Both the position numbers and the translations under genes were made by a program. The notes under the pieces were generated by a model. That model searched no databases. It was not told the origin of the DNA and saw only the letters and a program-made list of their open reading frames with translations. Source: Pseudomonas wenzhouensis (GTDB taxonomy: Bacteria; Pseudomonadota; Gammaproteobacteria; Pseudomonadales; Pseudomonadaceae). From it: a DNA stretch of 64,000 bases. Below are positions 47,289 to 56,780 of the stretch, one piece after another; position 1 is the first letter of the stretch, and each line of letters opens with the position of its first letter. Where the stretch lies: contig NZ_CP072610.1 in NCBI RefSeq assembly GCF_021029445.1, positions 620,001 through 684,000 of the forward strand, written 5' to 3'.

Positions 47289-47900
47289 TCAATTGAATGC
47301 GGAAAAGTCGGTATCGCGCCAGAGTGTGGCGCTAATGCCGGCGAATGCGAAGAGTGCCGGCAAGTGTTCGGTAAAGCCCTGGAAGCCGTGGTCGCCACCG
47401 GCCTGGATGCGCAGGGCACAGGCGCGGTAATAGCGCTCGGCGTCGCGGTAGTCGAGGGTTTCGTCGCCGGTTTGCAGCCACACCTGGTAACGCGCCGGAT
47501 CGCACGGTGGCGCAACGTCGAGCTCGGCCAGGGCGTGGACATGATCCTCGGTCAGCTCCCAGGTTTCGTCGCTGTAGTAGTTCTTCTGCGGGCCGAGGTA
47601 GCCGTCGAAGCGCAGGTGCGGCTGCACGGCCGGATTGATCAACAGTGCCTTGAGCCCGTGCTGCTCGGCCAGGTTAGTGGCGTAGTAGCCGCCCAGCGAG
47701 CTGCCCACCAGCAGCGGCGCGCCCAGTTCGCCGATCAGCGCCTGCAACTGCGTGATGGCCTGGCGCGGATGATGATGCAGGGCCGGTACGCGCAACTGGT
47801 TTTCCAGGCCCAGATGAGCCATGGCACGGCTCAACTGGCTGGCCTTGAGCGAGGCCGGCGAACTGTTGAGGCCGTGAATATAGAGAATGGATGCGGTCAT
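47289..47900 (-). CDS. yqiA: YqiA-type alpha/beta hydrolase
   Basis: The 203-residue protein is a small serine esterase of the YqiA family. It has ILYIHGLNSSPASLKA, the nucleophile elbow VGSSLGGYYATNLA with Ser near 69, an Asp in QVWLQTGDETLDYR and the His in AGGDHGFQGF. E. coli YqiA hydrolyses short acyl esters such as palmitoyl-CoA in vitro; the physiological substrate is unknown. It lies between cpdA and parE, as in P. aeruginosa and E. coli. Confidence 0.88.
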   Translation of the reverse strand: MTASILYIHGLNSSPASLKASQLSRAMAHLGLENQLRVPALHHHPRQAITQLQALIGELGAPLLVGSSLGGYYATNLAEQHGLKALLINPAVQPHLRFDGYLGPQKNYYSDETWELTEDHVHALAELDVAPPCDPARYQVWLQTGDETLDYRDAERYYRACALRIQAGGDHGFQGFTEHLPALFAFAGISATLWRDTDFSAFN

Positions 47901-47918
47901 GGTGCGGGAGGCTACTAC

Positions 47919-47976
47919 AAAAAACGGCGGCAGGCTTCAGGCGGCAGGCAAGAGCAAAGCGGTTTCCTGCCGCCTG
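47919..47976 (-). terminator. Rho-independent terminator after cpdA
   Basis: Minus-strand transcripts leaving cpdA meet the stem CAGGCGGCAGG / CCTGCCGCCTG (47966-47976 and 47938-47948), then a short GC stretch and six T (47919-47924). The stop of cpdA is only five bases before the stem. The arms contain GCCTGAAGCCTGCCGCC, similar to GCCTGAAGCTTGCCGC at 56711, so the element may belong to a repeat family. Confidence 0.75.
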
Positions 47977-47981
47977 ACGCC

Positions 47982-48797
47982 TCAATAGCCCTTGACGCTG
48001 TAATCGATCTCGAACGTGATGCCGGTTACGCGCGAAACACCGGTATCCAGCGTGCCATCGGTATGCAGGCGCAGCCAGCGATAGCCAGGGGCTTCGCTGC
48101 TGACCTGGAATTCTTCACTGCCCGGTGCGAACTGCACGCAGGTCGAAGGCGAGGCGAGCAGGCGCAGATTGCCGCGCATCTGGTCGAACTCCTGATGGAC
48201 GTGCCCCCATAGCACGGCTCGGGCCTGCGGATGGCGATCGAGGATGGCGAACAGGGCATCGGCGTTGCGCAAGCCGATGGGGTCCATCCATGTGCAGCCG
48301 ATCGATACCGGGTGGTGATGCAGGCAGATCAGGTGATGGCGCTGCGGTGCTTCACTCAGGGCGCGTTCCAGCAATTCAAGCTGGCTGTCGGCAAGAAAAC
48401 CGGGCACCGCGCCGGGGATCGACGAGTCGAGCATGATCACGCGCCATGCACCCAGGTCGTAGATCGGCTCGAGCAACGGCGTGCCGGCACAGGCACCTTG
48501 CATGGGCGGGAGTTCGTCATGGTTACCAGCGAGCCAGCGCACGGGCGCGCCGAGCGGGTCGGTCAGGTGGCGAAAGCGCTCATAGGAGGCCAGGCTGCCG
48601 TCCTGCGACAGGTCGCCGGTGGCCAGAATCAGGTCGATGCCGGGTTGCTCCTGCAGCATCTGCTCGATCACGCGGCGCAGGCTGTCGCAGGTATCCATGC
48701 CCAGCAGCTTGTCGCCCGCGTCGGCGAACAGGTGGCTGTCGGACAACTGCACCAGCAGGACCGAGGAATCAGCAGAGTGGGTGGGCAGGCTCGGCAA
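47982..48797 (-). CDS. cpdA: 3',5'-cyclic-AMP phosphodiesterase
   Basis: CpdA hydrolyses cAMP to AMP and so lowers signalling through Vfr. The protein is a calcineurin-type metallophosphoesterase: LLVQLSDSHLF at the N-terminus, ILATGDLSQDG, GNHDE, CLHHHPVSIG and WGHVHQEF, the full set of metal ligands. I chose a TTG start (271 residues, as in the 272-residue P. aeruginosa protein) because AAGGAG lies six bases upstream; the open frame extends much further up without similarity. A Vfr/CRP-like site and a palindrome lie in the upstream gap. Confidence 0.92.
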   Translation of the reverse strand: MPSLPTHSADSSVLLVQLSDSHLFADAGDKLLGMDTCDSLRRVIEQMLQEQPGIDLILATGDLSQDGSLASYERFRHLTDPLGAPVRWLAGNHDELPPMQGACAGTPLLEPIYDLGAWRVIMLDSSIPGAVPGFLADSQLELLERALSEAPQRHHLICLHHHPVSIGCTWMDPIGLRNADALFAILDRHPQARAVLWGHVHQEFDQMRGNLRLLASPSTCVQFAPGSEEFQVSSEAPGYRWLRLHTDGTLDTGVSRVTGITFEIDYSVKGY

Positions 48798-48863
48798 GAC
48801 CGTCTCCTTGGACTCTATCGAGTGAATTATGGTGGTTGCCGCACTAAAGGGAAAACCTGGGAA

Positions 48864-48901
48864 GTGGACGCGGATCACAGAAAAACGTCTGCAACGTTTT
48901 T
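48864..48901. promoter_or_regulatory. CRP/Vfr-like half site plus palindrome upstream of cpdA
   Basis: GTGGACGCGGATCACA (48864-48879) has a perfect TCACA half and a weak left half against TGTGA-N6-TCACA, 67-82 bases before the cpdA start. Next to it AAAAACGT (48881-48888) and ACGTTTTT (48894-48901) form a palindrome around CTGCA. In P. aeruginosa cpdA is activated by Vfr, which makes the site plausible; the palindrome may be an operator or a weak terminator for the DUF1249 gene. Confidence 0.4.
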
Positions 48902-48994
48902 TACCTGTATCGGTGTCGCGACTCGGGTGTGCACGGCAGATGAACCATACAACGGCACCTAAACTGCCGCCCAGCGAAAAACGTGAAGGGCGCT

Positions 48995-49441
48995 CTACAT
49001 CACCGGCAGCGGTTCGTGCCCGCAGGCCAGACAATGGCTCAGCCATTCGCCGAGGAACAGATTAAGCTGGCTCTTCTCGTCCGGCTGGTGCATGGCGGCA
49101 TTCGGGTATGGGTAGCGAATATGCAGGCGCCGCGCGTTCTCGGCGCCCACCACCTCGGCCATGCGTGCATCGTGATACACCCGCACTTCCAGTTGCGGCA
49201 CCGGCAGCCAGGGTAGGCTGTGTTCCTGGCGCACGCACAGGGTGGTGGTGTAGGGGCAACTTTCCAACACGTCCAGCGCCAGCACGCCGAGCAGATGCTC
49301 ACCCTGGCTCAGTGCCACGCGGCGGCTTTCCGTGTGCTCACGCATGTTCGGCAGCAGGCGCATCAGGCGCGCGTAGTTGGCCTCGCAAGCCGCTTGCAGC
49401 TCGACCAGGTCGACCCGATAGCGCTCGCGTAGCAGATTCAC
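48995..49441 (-). CDS. DUF1249 family protein
   Basis: The 148-residue cytoplasmic protein begins NLLRERYRVDLVELQAACE and has CEANYARLMRLLPNMRE and LEVRVYHDARMAEVV, marks of DUF1249 (E. coli YqiB), a family without known function that almost always lies between nudF and cpdA. The GTG start at 49441 overlaps the nudF stop by four bases (GTGA) and has GGGGGA seven bases upstream; the longer frame from an upstream ATG lies fully inside nudF and is less likely. It is translated with nudF. Confidence 0.82.
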   Translation of the reverse strand: MNLLRERYRVDLVELQAACEANYARLMRLLPNMREHTESRRVALSQGEHLLGVLALDVLESCPYTTTLCVRQEHSLPWLPVPQLEVRVYHDARMAEVVGAENARRLHIRYPYPNAAMHQPDEKSQLNLFLGEWLSHCLACGHEPLPVM

Positions 49442-50037
49442 GACCACATCCCCCGCACTTCGTCGCGGTTCAGCGCCAGCCATTGCAGGGCGATGATGCT
49501 GGCGGCGTTGTCGATACGCCCGTCGCGCACGGCGGCCAGGGCATCCTCCAGCGGCATCACCTGTACCCGGATGTCCTCGCCTTCCTCAGGCAGGCCATGC
49601 ACACCGCCGGCACCTTCACTGCTGCAGCGACCGACGAACAGATGCACGCGCTCGTCCGAGCCACCAGGCGAAGGGTAATACTGGGTGATCGGCCACAGCG
49701 ACGTCAGGGGCAGGTCGGCTTCCTCGATGGCTTCGCGACGCGCGACCTCCTCGGGCTCCTCGTCCTTGTCGATCAGGCCTGCGACCAGCTCCAGCAGCCA
49801 GGGGTTGGCGCTCTTGTCCATGGCACCGACGCGAAACTGCTCGATCAGCACCACTTCGTCGCGCTGCGGATCGTAAGGCAGCACGCACACGGCGTCGTGA
49901 CGCACGAACAGCTCGCGGGTCAGCTGCGGGCCCATGTTGCCGGCGAACTGGCGATGGCGCAGCTTGATCCGGTCGAGGCGGTAGAAGCCGCGAAAGCAGT
50001 TCTCGCGCTCGATGATGTCGATGTCGTCTTTGCCCAT
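49438..50037 (-). CDS. nudF: ADP-ribose diphosphatase (Nudix)
   Basis: NudF cleaves ADP-ribose to AMP and ribose 5-phosphate. The 199-residue protein has the Nudix box at 87-109 (GLIDKDEEPEEVARREAIEE, then ADL), with one departure: Gly at the penultimate position is Asp. LLELVAGLID before it and the C-terminal VMPLEDALAAVRDGRIDNAA are typical of the ADP-ribose group. GGGGAG lies five bases before the ATG. It starts the nudF-DUF1249 unit. Confidence 0.9.
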   Translation of the reverse strand: MGKDDIDIIERENCFRGFYRLDRIKLRHRQFAGNMGPQLTRELFVRHDAVCVLPYDPQRDEVVLIEQFRVGAMDKSANPWLLELVAGLIDKDEEPEEVARREAIEEADLPLTSLWPITQYYPSPGGSDERVHLFVGRCSSEGAGGVHGLPEEGEDIRVQVMPLEDALAAVRDGRIDNAASIIALQWLALNRDEVRGMWS

Positions 50038-50056
50038 GGCAACTCCCCAGATAGTC

Positions 50057-50083
50057 GTAACGGGCCAAACTGCGGCCCGTTAC
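50057..50083. other. perfect 10-bp hairpin between thiC and nudF
   Basis: GTAACGGGCC and GGCCCGTTAC enclose AAACTGC in the 98-base gap past the thiC stop, 20 bases before the nudF start. There is no T-run on the minus strand, so it is not a classical terminator; it might attenuate readthrough from thiC or be an operator. Confidence 0.4.
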
Positions 50084-50135
50084 CTGTCACACTAGCGAGC
50101 ATAGCGCTGCCAGATCAAGCTTCCATGACTGCCTG

Positions 50136-52219
<2,084 letters not shown>

Positions 52220-52230
52220 AACGTACGCAG

Positions 52231-52258
52231 TCTAAACAAGCTGGCGAGAGAAAACCAA
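52231..52258 (-). promoter_or_regulatory. candidate promoter for thiC
   Basis: On the minus strand TTGGTT (52253-52258) and TTTAGA (52231-52236), 16 bases apart, lie just before the riboswitch, so the transcript would start close to the aptamer. The remaining 170 bases up to tolC must hold the tolC promoter, which I could not identify; TTGACG on the plus strand near 52314 is the only -35 candidate. Confidence 0.4.
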
Positions 52259-52436
52259 TCCGCTGCCCGTTGGGCATTGGCCCGTATGTCGGAATCTGCC
52301 GTTTTGACGGATTGTTCCGGGGCGGCAACATAGCTTGTCACTATCTAGACTGATGCAAGCCATGGCGCGCTTGACCCCTGCCTGCAGCGGGCCGTAGCCT
52401 TGCTGATTACCGCCTACTCAAGGATCGACATCCATC

Positions 52437-53876
52437 ATGTTGCGCAGACTTTCCCTGGCAATCGCCGTGGCCGCCGCTTCGGTGGGCCTGGTTCAGGCCG
52501 AAGAGGCCCCACTGTCCAGCAAGACCGACCTGGTCACCGTGTATCAGGAAGCCGCGAAGAGCAACGCCGATATCGCTGCCGCGCGTGCCGATTACCAGGC
52601 ACGTCGCGAAGTCGTGCCGCAGGCGCGTGCCGGTTTGCTGCCCAACCTGTCGGCCGGTGCCAACTATGGTGATACACGTACGGAAGTCGACACGCCGAGC
52701 GTCACCAGTTCGCGCAGTGGTCTGGTCTACCAGGCCAATCTCAGTCAGCCGCTGTTCCGCGCTGATCGCTGGTTCCAGCTGCAGGCCGCCGAAGCGACCA
52801 GTGAGCAGGCCGCACTGGAGTTGTCGGCGACCGAGCAGAACCTGATTCTGCAGAGCGCCGAAACCTACTTCGCCGTGCTGCGTGCGCAGGACAACCTGGC
52901 CTCGACCCGGGCCGAAGAGGCTGCATTCAAGCGTCAGCTGGATCAGGCCAACGAACGTTTCGACGTCGGTCTGTCCGACAAGACCGACGTGCTCGAAGCG
53001 CAGGCCGGTTTCGATACCGCGCGCGCCAACCGCCTGCTCGCCGAGCGCGCGGTGGATGATGCCTTCGAAGCGCTGGTGACCCTGACCAACCGCGATTACG
53101 TGGCGGTTGAAGGGATCGTGCACAGCCTGCCGGTGCTGGCGCCAACGCCGAACGATGCCAAGTCCTGGGTCGATACGGCGGCGGCGCAGAACCTCAACCT
53201 GCAGGCCAGTTTGTATGCGGTGACGGCTGCCGAAGAGAACCTGCGGCAGCGCAAGGCCGGCCATGCGCCGACCCTGGATGCCGTGGCCAGTTATCAGCAG
53301 GGCGACAACGACAGCCTGGGCTTTACCAACAGTGCGGCGACTGGGCGTACCTTCAGTGGCGACGTTTCACAGCGTTCCATCGGTCTGCAACTGAATATCC
53401 CGATCTACAGCGGTGGCCTGACCAGCTCGCAGGTACGCGAGGCCTACCAGCGCCTGGGGCAGACTGAGCAGCTGCGCGAGAGCCTGCGTCGTCAGGTGGT
53501 GCAGAACACCCGCAACCTGTTCCGTGCGGTGAACACCGATGTGGAGACCGTGCAGGCGCGGCGCCAGTCGATCATCTCCAACCAGAGCGCGCTGGAGGCC
53601 ACCGAGATCGGCTATCAGGTCGGTACCCGCAATATCGTCGACGTGCTCGACGCCCAGCGTCAGCTTTACAGCGCCGTGCGCAATTACAACGACGCACGTT
53701 ACGACTACATCCTCAATAACCTGCGCCTGAAGCAGGCCGCCGGCACTCTGAGCCCGGCTGACCTGGAAGCGCTGGGCAGTTTCCTCAAGCCGGACTACAA
53801 CCCGGACAAGGATTTCCTGCCGCCGGACCTGGCCTCGGCCGCCGAGGATCGCCTGAAGAACAATCAGGATTTCTGA
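52437..53876 (+). CDS. tolC: TolC-family outer membrane channel (OpmH type)
   Basis: The 479-residue protein has a signal peptide (MLRRLSLAIAVAAASVGLVQA) and the two structural repeats of TolC with long coiled-coil helices and beta-barrel strands (SGLVYQANLSQPLFRADRW in the first, SIGLQLNIPIYSGGLTSSQVREA in the second). GTRNIVDVLDAQRQLYSA is the usual late helix. TolC proteins form the outer-membrane duct for type I secretion and RND efflux; this locus corresponds to PA4974 (OpmH). No inner-membrane partner lies beside it. A strong terminator follows. Confidence 0.93.
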   Translation: MLRRLSLAIAVAAASVGLVQAEEAPLSSKTDLVTVYQEAAKSNADIAAARADYQARREVVPQARAGLLPNLSAGANYGDTRTEVDTPSVTSSRSGLVYQANLSQPLFRADRWFQLQAAEATSEQAALELSATEQNLILQSAETYFAVLRAQDNLASTRAEEAAFKRQLDQANERFDVGLSDKTDVLEAQAGFDTARANRLLAERAVDDAFEALVTLTNRDYVAVEGIVHSLPVLAPTPNDAKSWVDTAAAQNLNLQASLYAVTAAEENLRQRKAGHAPTLDAVASYQQGDNDSLGFTNSAATGRTFSGDVSQRSIGLQLNIPIYSGGLTSSQVREAYQRLGQTEQLRESLRRQVVQNTRNLFRAVNTDVETVQARRQSIISNQSALEATEIGYQVGTRNIVDVLDAQRQLYSAVRNYNDARYDYILNNLRLKQAAGTLSPADLEALGSFLKPDYNPDKDFLPPDLASAAEDRLKNNQDF

Positions 53877-53892
53877 GGCAAGCGCTGAGACG

Positions 53893-53919
53893 AAAAAGCC
53901 CGACGCGAGTCGGGCTTTT
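53893..53919 (+). terminator. Rho-independent terminator of tolC
   Basis: AAAAGCCCGAC and GTCGGGCTTTT form an 11-base-pair stem with loop GCGA; the T-run on the plus strand and the A-run on its left allow termination in both directions. It starts 17 bases after the tolC stop. Confidence 0.95.
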
Positions 53920-53951
53920 GCTTTCAAGTGCGGTTGCGTATCAGACAGAGC

Positions 53952-54033
53952 GTAGGGGGCGGGTGGCGAACCGCTTCGGCCAACCAACAGTGGCCGCTCT
54001 GGATGTGGTGGGCTGAAGCCCACCCTACCCGCC
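53952..54033. repeat. REP-like repeat between tolC and waaA
   Basis: The stretch opens with GTAGGGGGCGGGTGG and closes with GGTGGGCTGAAGCCCACC followed by CTACCCGCCC; the closing part is a compact palindrome of the GTAGGGTGGGC...GCCCACC type often seen in Pseudomonas. It lies between converging tolC and waaA. Confidence 0.6.
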
Positions 54034-54049
54034 CTGACGATTGCCAAGC

Positions 54050-54073
54050 GTAGCCCGGATTACATCCGGCTAC
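54050..54073. repeat. short REP-like palindrome overlapping the waaA stop
   Basis: GTAGCCCGGAT and ATCCGGCTAC enclose TAC; the right arm supplies the TAG stop of waaA. It matches the element after rlmJ at 4320-4379. Confidence 0.65.
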
Positions 54074-55335
54074 AGAAGACGCTGCAAGCCCTCCAGCAAT
54101 CGCTGCAGCGCGCCCTGGTTGGCCTTGAGCACGCTCAGGCCCGCCTGGCTCATGCGCTGCATCTCGCTCGGTTCGTTCAGCAGCGCCGCAACCTTGTCCG
54201 CCAACTGCCCGGCGTTTTCCACTTCGTTCAGGGCGCCGGCTTCGCGCAACTGCGCGGCGATTTCCAGGAAGTTGAACAGGTGCGGGCCGCTCAGCACGGG
54301 CTTGCCCAACGCGGCCGGCTCCAGCAGGTTATGCCCGCCGTTGGCCACCAGGCTGCCGCCGACGAAGGCGATATCCGCCAGGGCGTAGAGAAACAGCAGC
54401 TCACCCATGGTGTCGCCCAGCAGCACCTGATCGCTGGTTTGCACGGCTTCTCCCGTGGAGCGGCGGCGTGTGGTCAGCCCTTGGCTGATGCAGAGCTCAT
54501 GCACCGTGTTGAAACGCTCGGGGTGGCGCGGCACCAGGATCAGCAGGGCATCCGGTCGAGACTTCAGCAACTGGTGATGGGCGGCGAGGATGATCTCGTC
54601 CTCGCCGGTGTGGGTGCTGGCGGCGATCCATATCGGTCGAGTCGTGGCCTGCCATTGCTGGCGCAGGGCATCTGCGCGTTGCAGCAGTTCAGCATCGATC
54701 TTCAGGTCGAACTTGATCGAGCCGGTCACCTCCACGCACTCGAAGCGGGCGCCCAGATCGAGAAAGCGCTCGGCTTCGGTCTGAGTCTGCACGGCGATCA
54801 GCGACAGTTCGGCAAGCATCGGTGCGGTGAGTTTGCCGAACCGGGCGTAACCCCGTGCCGAGCGTTCGGACAGCCTTGCGTTGGCCAGGGCGACCGGAAT
54901 GCCGCGCTTGGCGCATTGGTGGATATGGTTCGGCCACAGCTCGGTTTCCATGACCACGGCCAGGCGCGGCTTTACGCGGTCGAGAAAACGCGCAGCGGCC
55001 CAGGGCAGGTCGTAGGGCAGGTAGCAGTGCTGCACGCTGCCGCCGAACAGTGCCTGGATGCGCTCTGAGCCGGTCGGCGTCATGCAGGTCACGGTGATCG
55101 GCAGTTCGGGATAGCGTGCCTGCAATGCGCGGATCATGGGTGCTGCGGCGATGCTTTCGCCTACCGAGACCGCGTGCACCCAGATGCCGCCGGGTTTCAT
55201 CGAAGGCAGGTTTAGGGAGAAACGTTCATCGATACGCTGGGCATAAGCCGGTGCCTTGCGCGCACGCAGCGCCAGGCGCAGAGCAATCAGGGGCAGGGCC
55301 AGGTGCAGCAGCAGGGTGTAGAGGAGTCTGTTCAT
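54070..55335 (-). CDS. waaA: Kdo transferase
   Basis: WaaA attaches Kdo to lipid IVA at the inner face of the inner membrane. The 421-residue GT30 protein has an N-terminal membrane anchor (LLYTLLLHLALPLIALRLAL), IWVHAVSVGESIAAAPMI, TVTCMTPTGSERI, MTGS-like VTGSIKFDL, and the C-terminal FVGGSLVANGGHNLLEPAALG donor site (cited to GGSLVANGGHNLLEP). The start MNRLLYTLLL agrees with the 425-residue P. aeruginosa enzyme; the open frame extends upstream into the LysR gene without similarity. It completes the LPS inner-core set. Confidence 0.95.
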   Translation of the reverse strand: MNRLLYTLLLHLALPLIALRLALRARKAPAYAQRIDERFSLNLPSMKPGGIWVHAVSVGESIAAAPMIRALQARYPELPITVTCMTPTGSERIQALFGGSVQHCYLPYDLPWAAARFLDRVKPRLAVVMETELWPNHIHQCAKRGIPVALANARLSERSARGYARFGKLTAPMLAELSLIAVQTQTEAERFLDLGARFECVEVTGSIKFDLKIDAELLQRADALRQQWQATTRPIWIAASTHTGEDEIILAAHHQLLKSRPDALLILVPRHPERFNTVHELCISQGLTTRRRSTGEAVQTSDQVLLGDTMGELLFLYALADIAFVGGSLVANGGHNLLEPAALGKPVLSGPHLFNFLEIAAQLREAGALNEVENAGQLADKVAALLNEPSEMQRMSQAGLSVLKANQGALQRLLEGLQRLL

Positions 55336-55378
55336 GGGGGCGCAGCTTATCGCCGCCCGCAATCCTCTGGAAGCACGA

Positions 55379-56266
55379 TCACGCTTGCGGGCGCAGCAGT
55401 TCGCGCGCCAGGCAGTCGGCCAGCCAGTTGGCCGCCGGGCCGAGCGCGCCGTCGCGGCGGGTGACCAGCTCCACCACCAGTGGCAGCGGCGCCCAGTCGC
55501 TGCGCAGTTCCTGCAGGTGGCCCTGGTAGGTCGGGTACTGCGCCACATGGCGCGGCAGCCAGGCCCAGCCAACGCCACGGATCACCAGCTCGGCCATCAC
55601 GTAGAAGCTGTCGGCGCGCCACACCAGCGGGCTGATCTGCTCACCGCCGGGGTAGTGGCTGTCCTGCGGGGTCATCAGCAACTGGCGATGCTCGGCCAGG
55701 TCGCGGCGTTCCACGCTGTCGAGTGCCGCCAGCGGGTGCTGTGGGCTGCATACCGTGACCATCTCGATGGTGCCCAGGCGCTGGCTTTCCAGTTCCCTGG
55801 GCATCTGTTCGTGATGAAACAGCAGGCCTAGGTCGGCCTGGCGCTGGAGCAGCTTGCGCGCCACATCACCCTGCGCGCCGCTGGAGAGCTGAACCTCCAG
55901 CAGGGGGAAGGCTTCGGCCAGTGCTTCCAGGCTGGCCAGCACTGGCTGATAGGGCATGGCCTCATCCTGCGCCAGGCGCAGGCGTGCTTCCTCGCCGCGT
56001 GCCAGGCCCAGTGCGCGACCATCCAGGCGCTCGCACTGCTGCAACACGCTGCGTGCCTGCTCCAGCAGCGCCGCACCCGCTTCGGTCAGCTGTGGCTGGC
56101 GACCGCTGCTGCGTTCGAAGAGGGCTACGCCCAGATCCGTTTCGAGTAGGGCGATGGCAGTGCTCACCGCCGACTGCGCGCGACCGCTTTCGCGTGCCAC
56201 GGCAGAGAAGGAGCGGCACTCGGCGGTGCGCACAAACAGATGGAGCTGATCGAGGTTCCAGTTCAT
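55379..56266 (-). CDS. LysR family transcriptional regulator
   Basis: The 295-residue protein has an N-terminal winged helix-turn-helix (LDQLHLFVRTAECRSFSAVA, then SGRAQSAVSTAIALLE, about residues 4-60) and a C-terminal effector-binding domain. It is divergent from the SMR transporter emrE with an 85-base gap, and a near-perfect 11-base inverted repeat overlaps its start codon, so it probably controls itself and emrE. Its P. aeruginosa counterpart is PA4989 by position. Ligand unknown. Confidence 0.9.
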   Translation of the reverse strand: MNWNLDQLHLFVRTAECRSFSAVARESGRAQSAVSTAIALLETDLGVALFERSSGRQPQLTEAGAALLEQARSVLQQCERLDGRALGLARGEEARLRLAQDEAMPYQPVLASLEALAEAFPLLEVQLSSGAQGDVARKLLQRQADLGLLFHHEQMPRELESQRLGTIEMVTVCSPQHPLAALDSVERRDLAEHRQLLMTPQDSHYPGGEQISPLVWRADSFYVMAELVIRGVGWAWLPRHVAQYPTYQGHLQELRSDWAPLPLVVELVTRRDGALGPAANWLADCLARELLRPQA

Positions 56267-56293
56267 TGCCTATCTCCATTGCAGATAGGTAAT
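56265..56293. promoter_or_regulatory. inverted-repeat operator between the LysR gene and emrE
   Basis: ATTGCCTATCT (56265-56275) and AGATAGGTAAT (56283-56293) are inverted copies with one mismatch around CCATTGC, and contain CTATCT-N7-AGATAG, a dyad of the size bound by LysR-type regulators. It overlaps the start codon of the LysR gene, fitting autorepression, and lies 60 bases before emrE. Confidence 0.6.
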
Positions 56294-56351
56294 GACTTTA
56301 TCCCATCGCTATGACGACTAGAATCGGCAGCCTCGCTCAGGAGTCGCCATC

Positions 56352-56684
56352 ATGCCCGGATACCTCTATCTCGCCATTGCCATCGCCGCCGAAGTGGTCG
56401 CCACCACATCGATGAAGGCCATCGATGGTTTCAACAAGCCTTTGCCGCTGGTGCTGGTGGTGGGCGGCTACTGCATTGCCTTCTGGATGCTGACACTGGT
56501 GGTGCGTACCATTCCGGTGGGCGTTGCCTACGCCATCTGGGCGGGTCTGGGCATCGTCCTGGTGAGCATCGCGGCGATGTTCATCTATCAGCAGAAACTC
56601 GATTTGCCGGCTGTGCTGGGCATGGGCCTGATCGTCAGTGGCGTGGTGGTGATCCAGTTGTTTTCCAGCTCCACCGGCCATTGA
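56352..56684 (+). CDS. emrE: small multidrug resistance transporter
   Basis: The 110-residue protein is a four-helix SMR exporter that swaps protons for hydrophobic cations at the inner membrane as an antiparallel dimer. The essential Glu14 is present (LAIAIAAEVVATTSMK), and GVAYAIWAGLGIVLVS in helix 3 is typical. It corresponds to P. aeruginosa PA4990. Divergent from a LysR gene with a shared operator. Confidence 0.93.
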   Translation: MPGYLYLAIAIAAEVVATTSMKAIDGFNKPLPLVLVVGGYCIAFWMLTLVVRTIPVGVAYAIWAGLGIVLVSIAAMFIYQQKLDLPAVLGMGLIVSGVVVIQLFSSSTGH

Positions 56685-56745
56685 AGCGGGACGTCAGGGT
56701 TACGTTTGCGGCCTGAAGCTTGCCGCGTGTAGCGGCCCCGAGGGT

Positions 56746-56758
56746 TATACTGCGCGCC
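56746..56758 (+). promoter_or_regulatory. candidate -10 region of the FAD oxidoreductase gene
   Basis: TATACT (56746-56751) is a near-consensus -10 hexamer and is followed directly by GCGCGCC, 29 bases before the ATG. A TTGCCG at 56720 is 20 bases away, too far for a standard promoter. Just before it, GCCTGAAGCTTGCCGC resembles part of the cpdA terminator. Confidence 0.4.
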
Positions 56759-56780
56759 TGTTTTTCTGCGAGGCGCGTTC

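Noticed and set aside
46167..48212. 681-codon open frame antisense to parE, yqiA and cpdA
   Set aside because: It spans three well-identified genes and the cpdA terminator, with no recognisable domain.
48798..49046. N-terminal extension of CpdA by about 83 codons
   Set aside because: The added part has no similarity to CpdA, contains the likely promoter, and the TTG start has an ideal ribosome site and family length.
50057..50083. Hairpin past thiC as a classical terminator
   Set aside because: No T-run on either strand; kept only as an unassigned hairpin.
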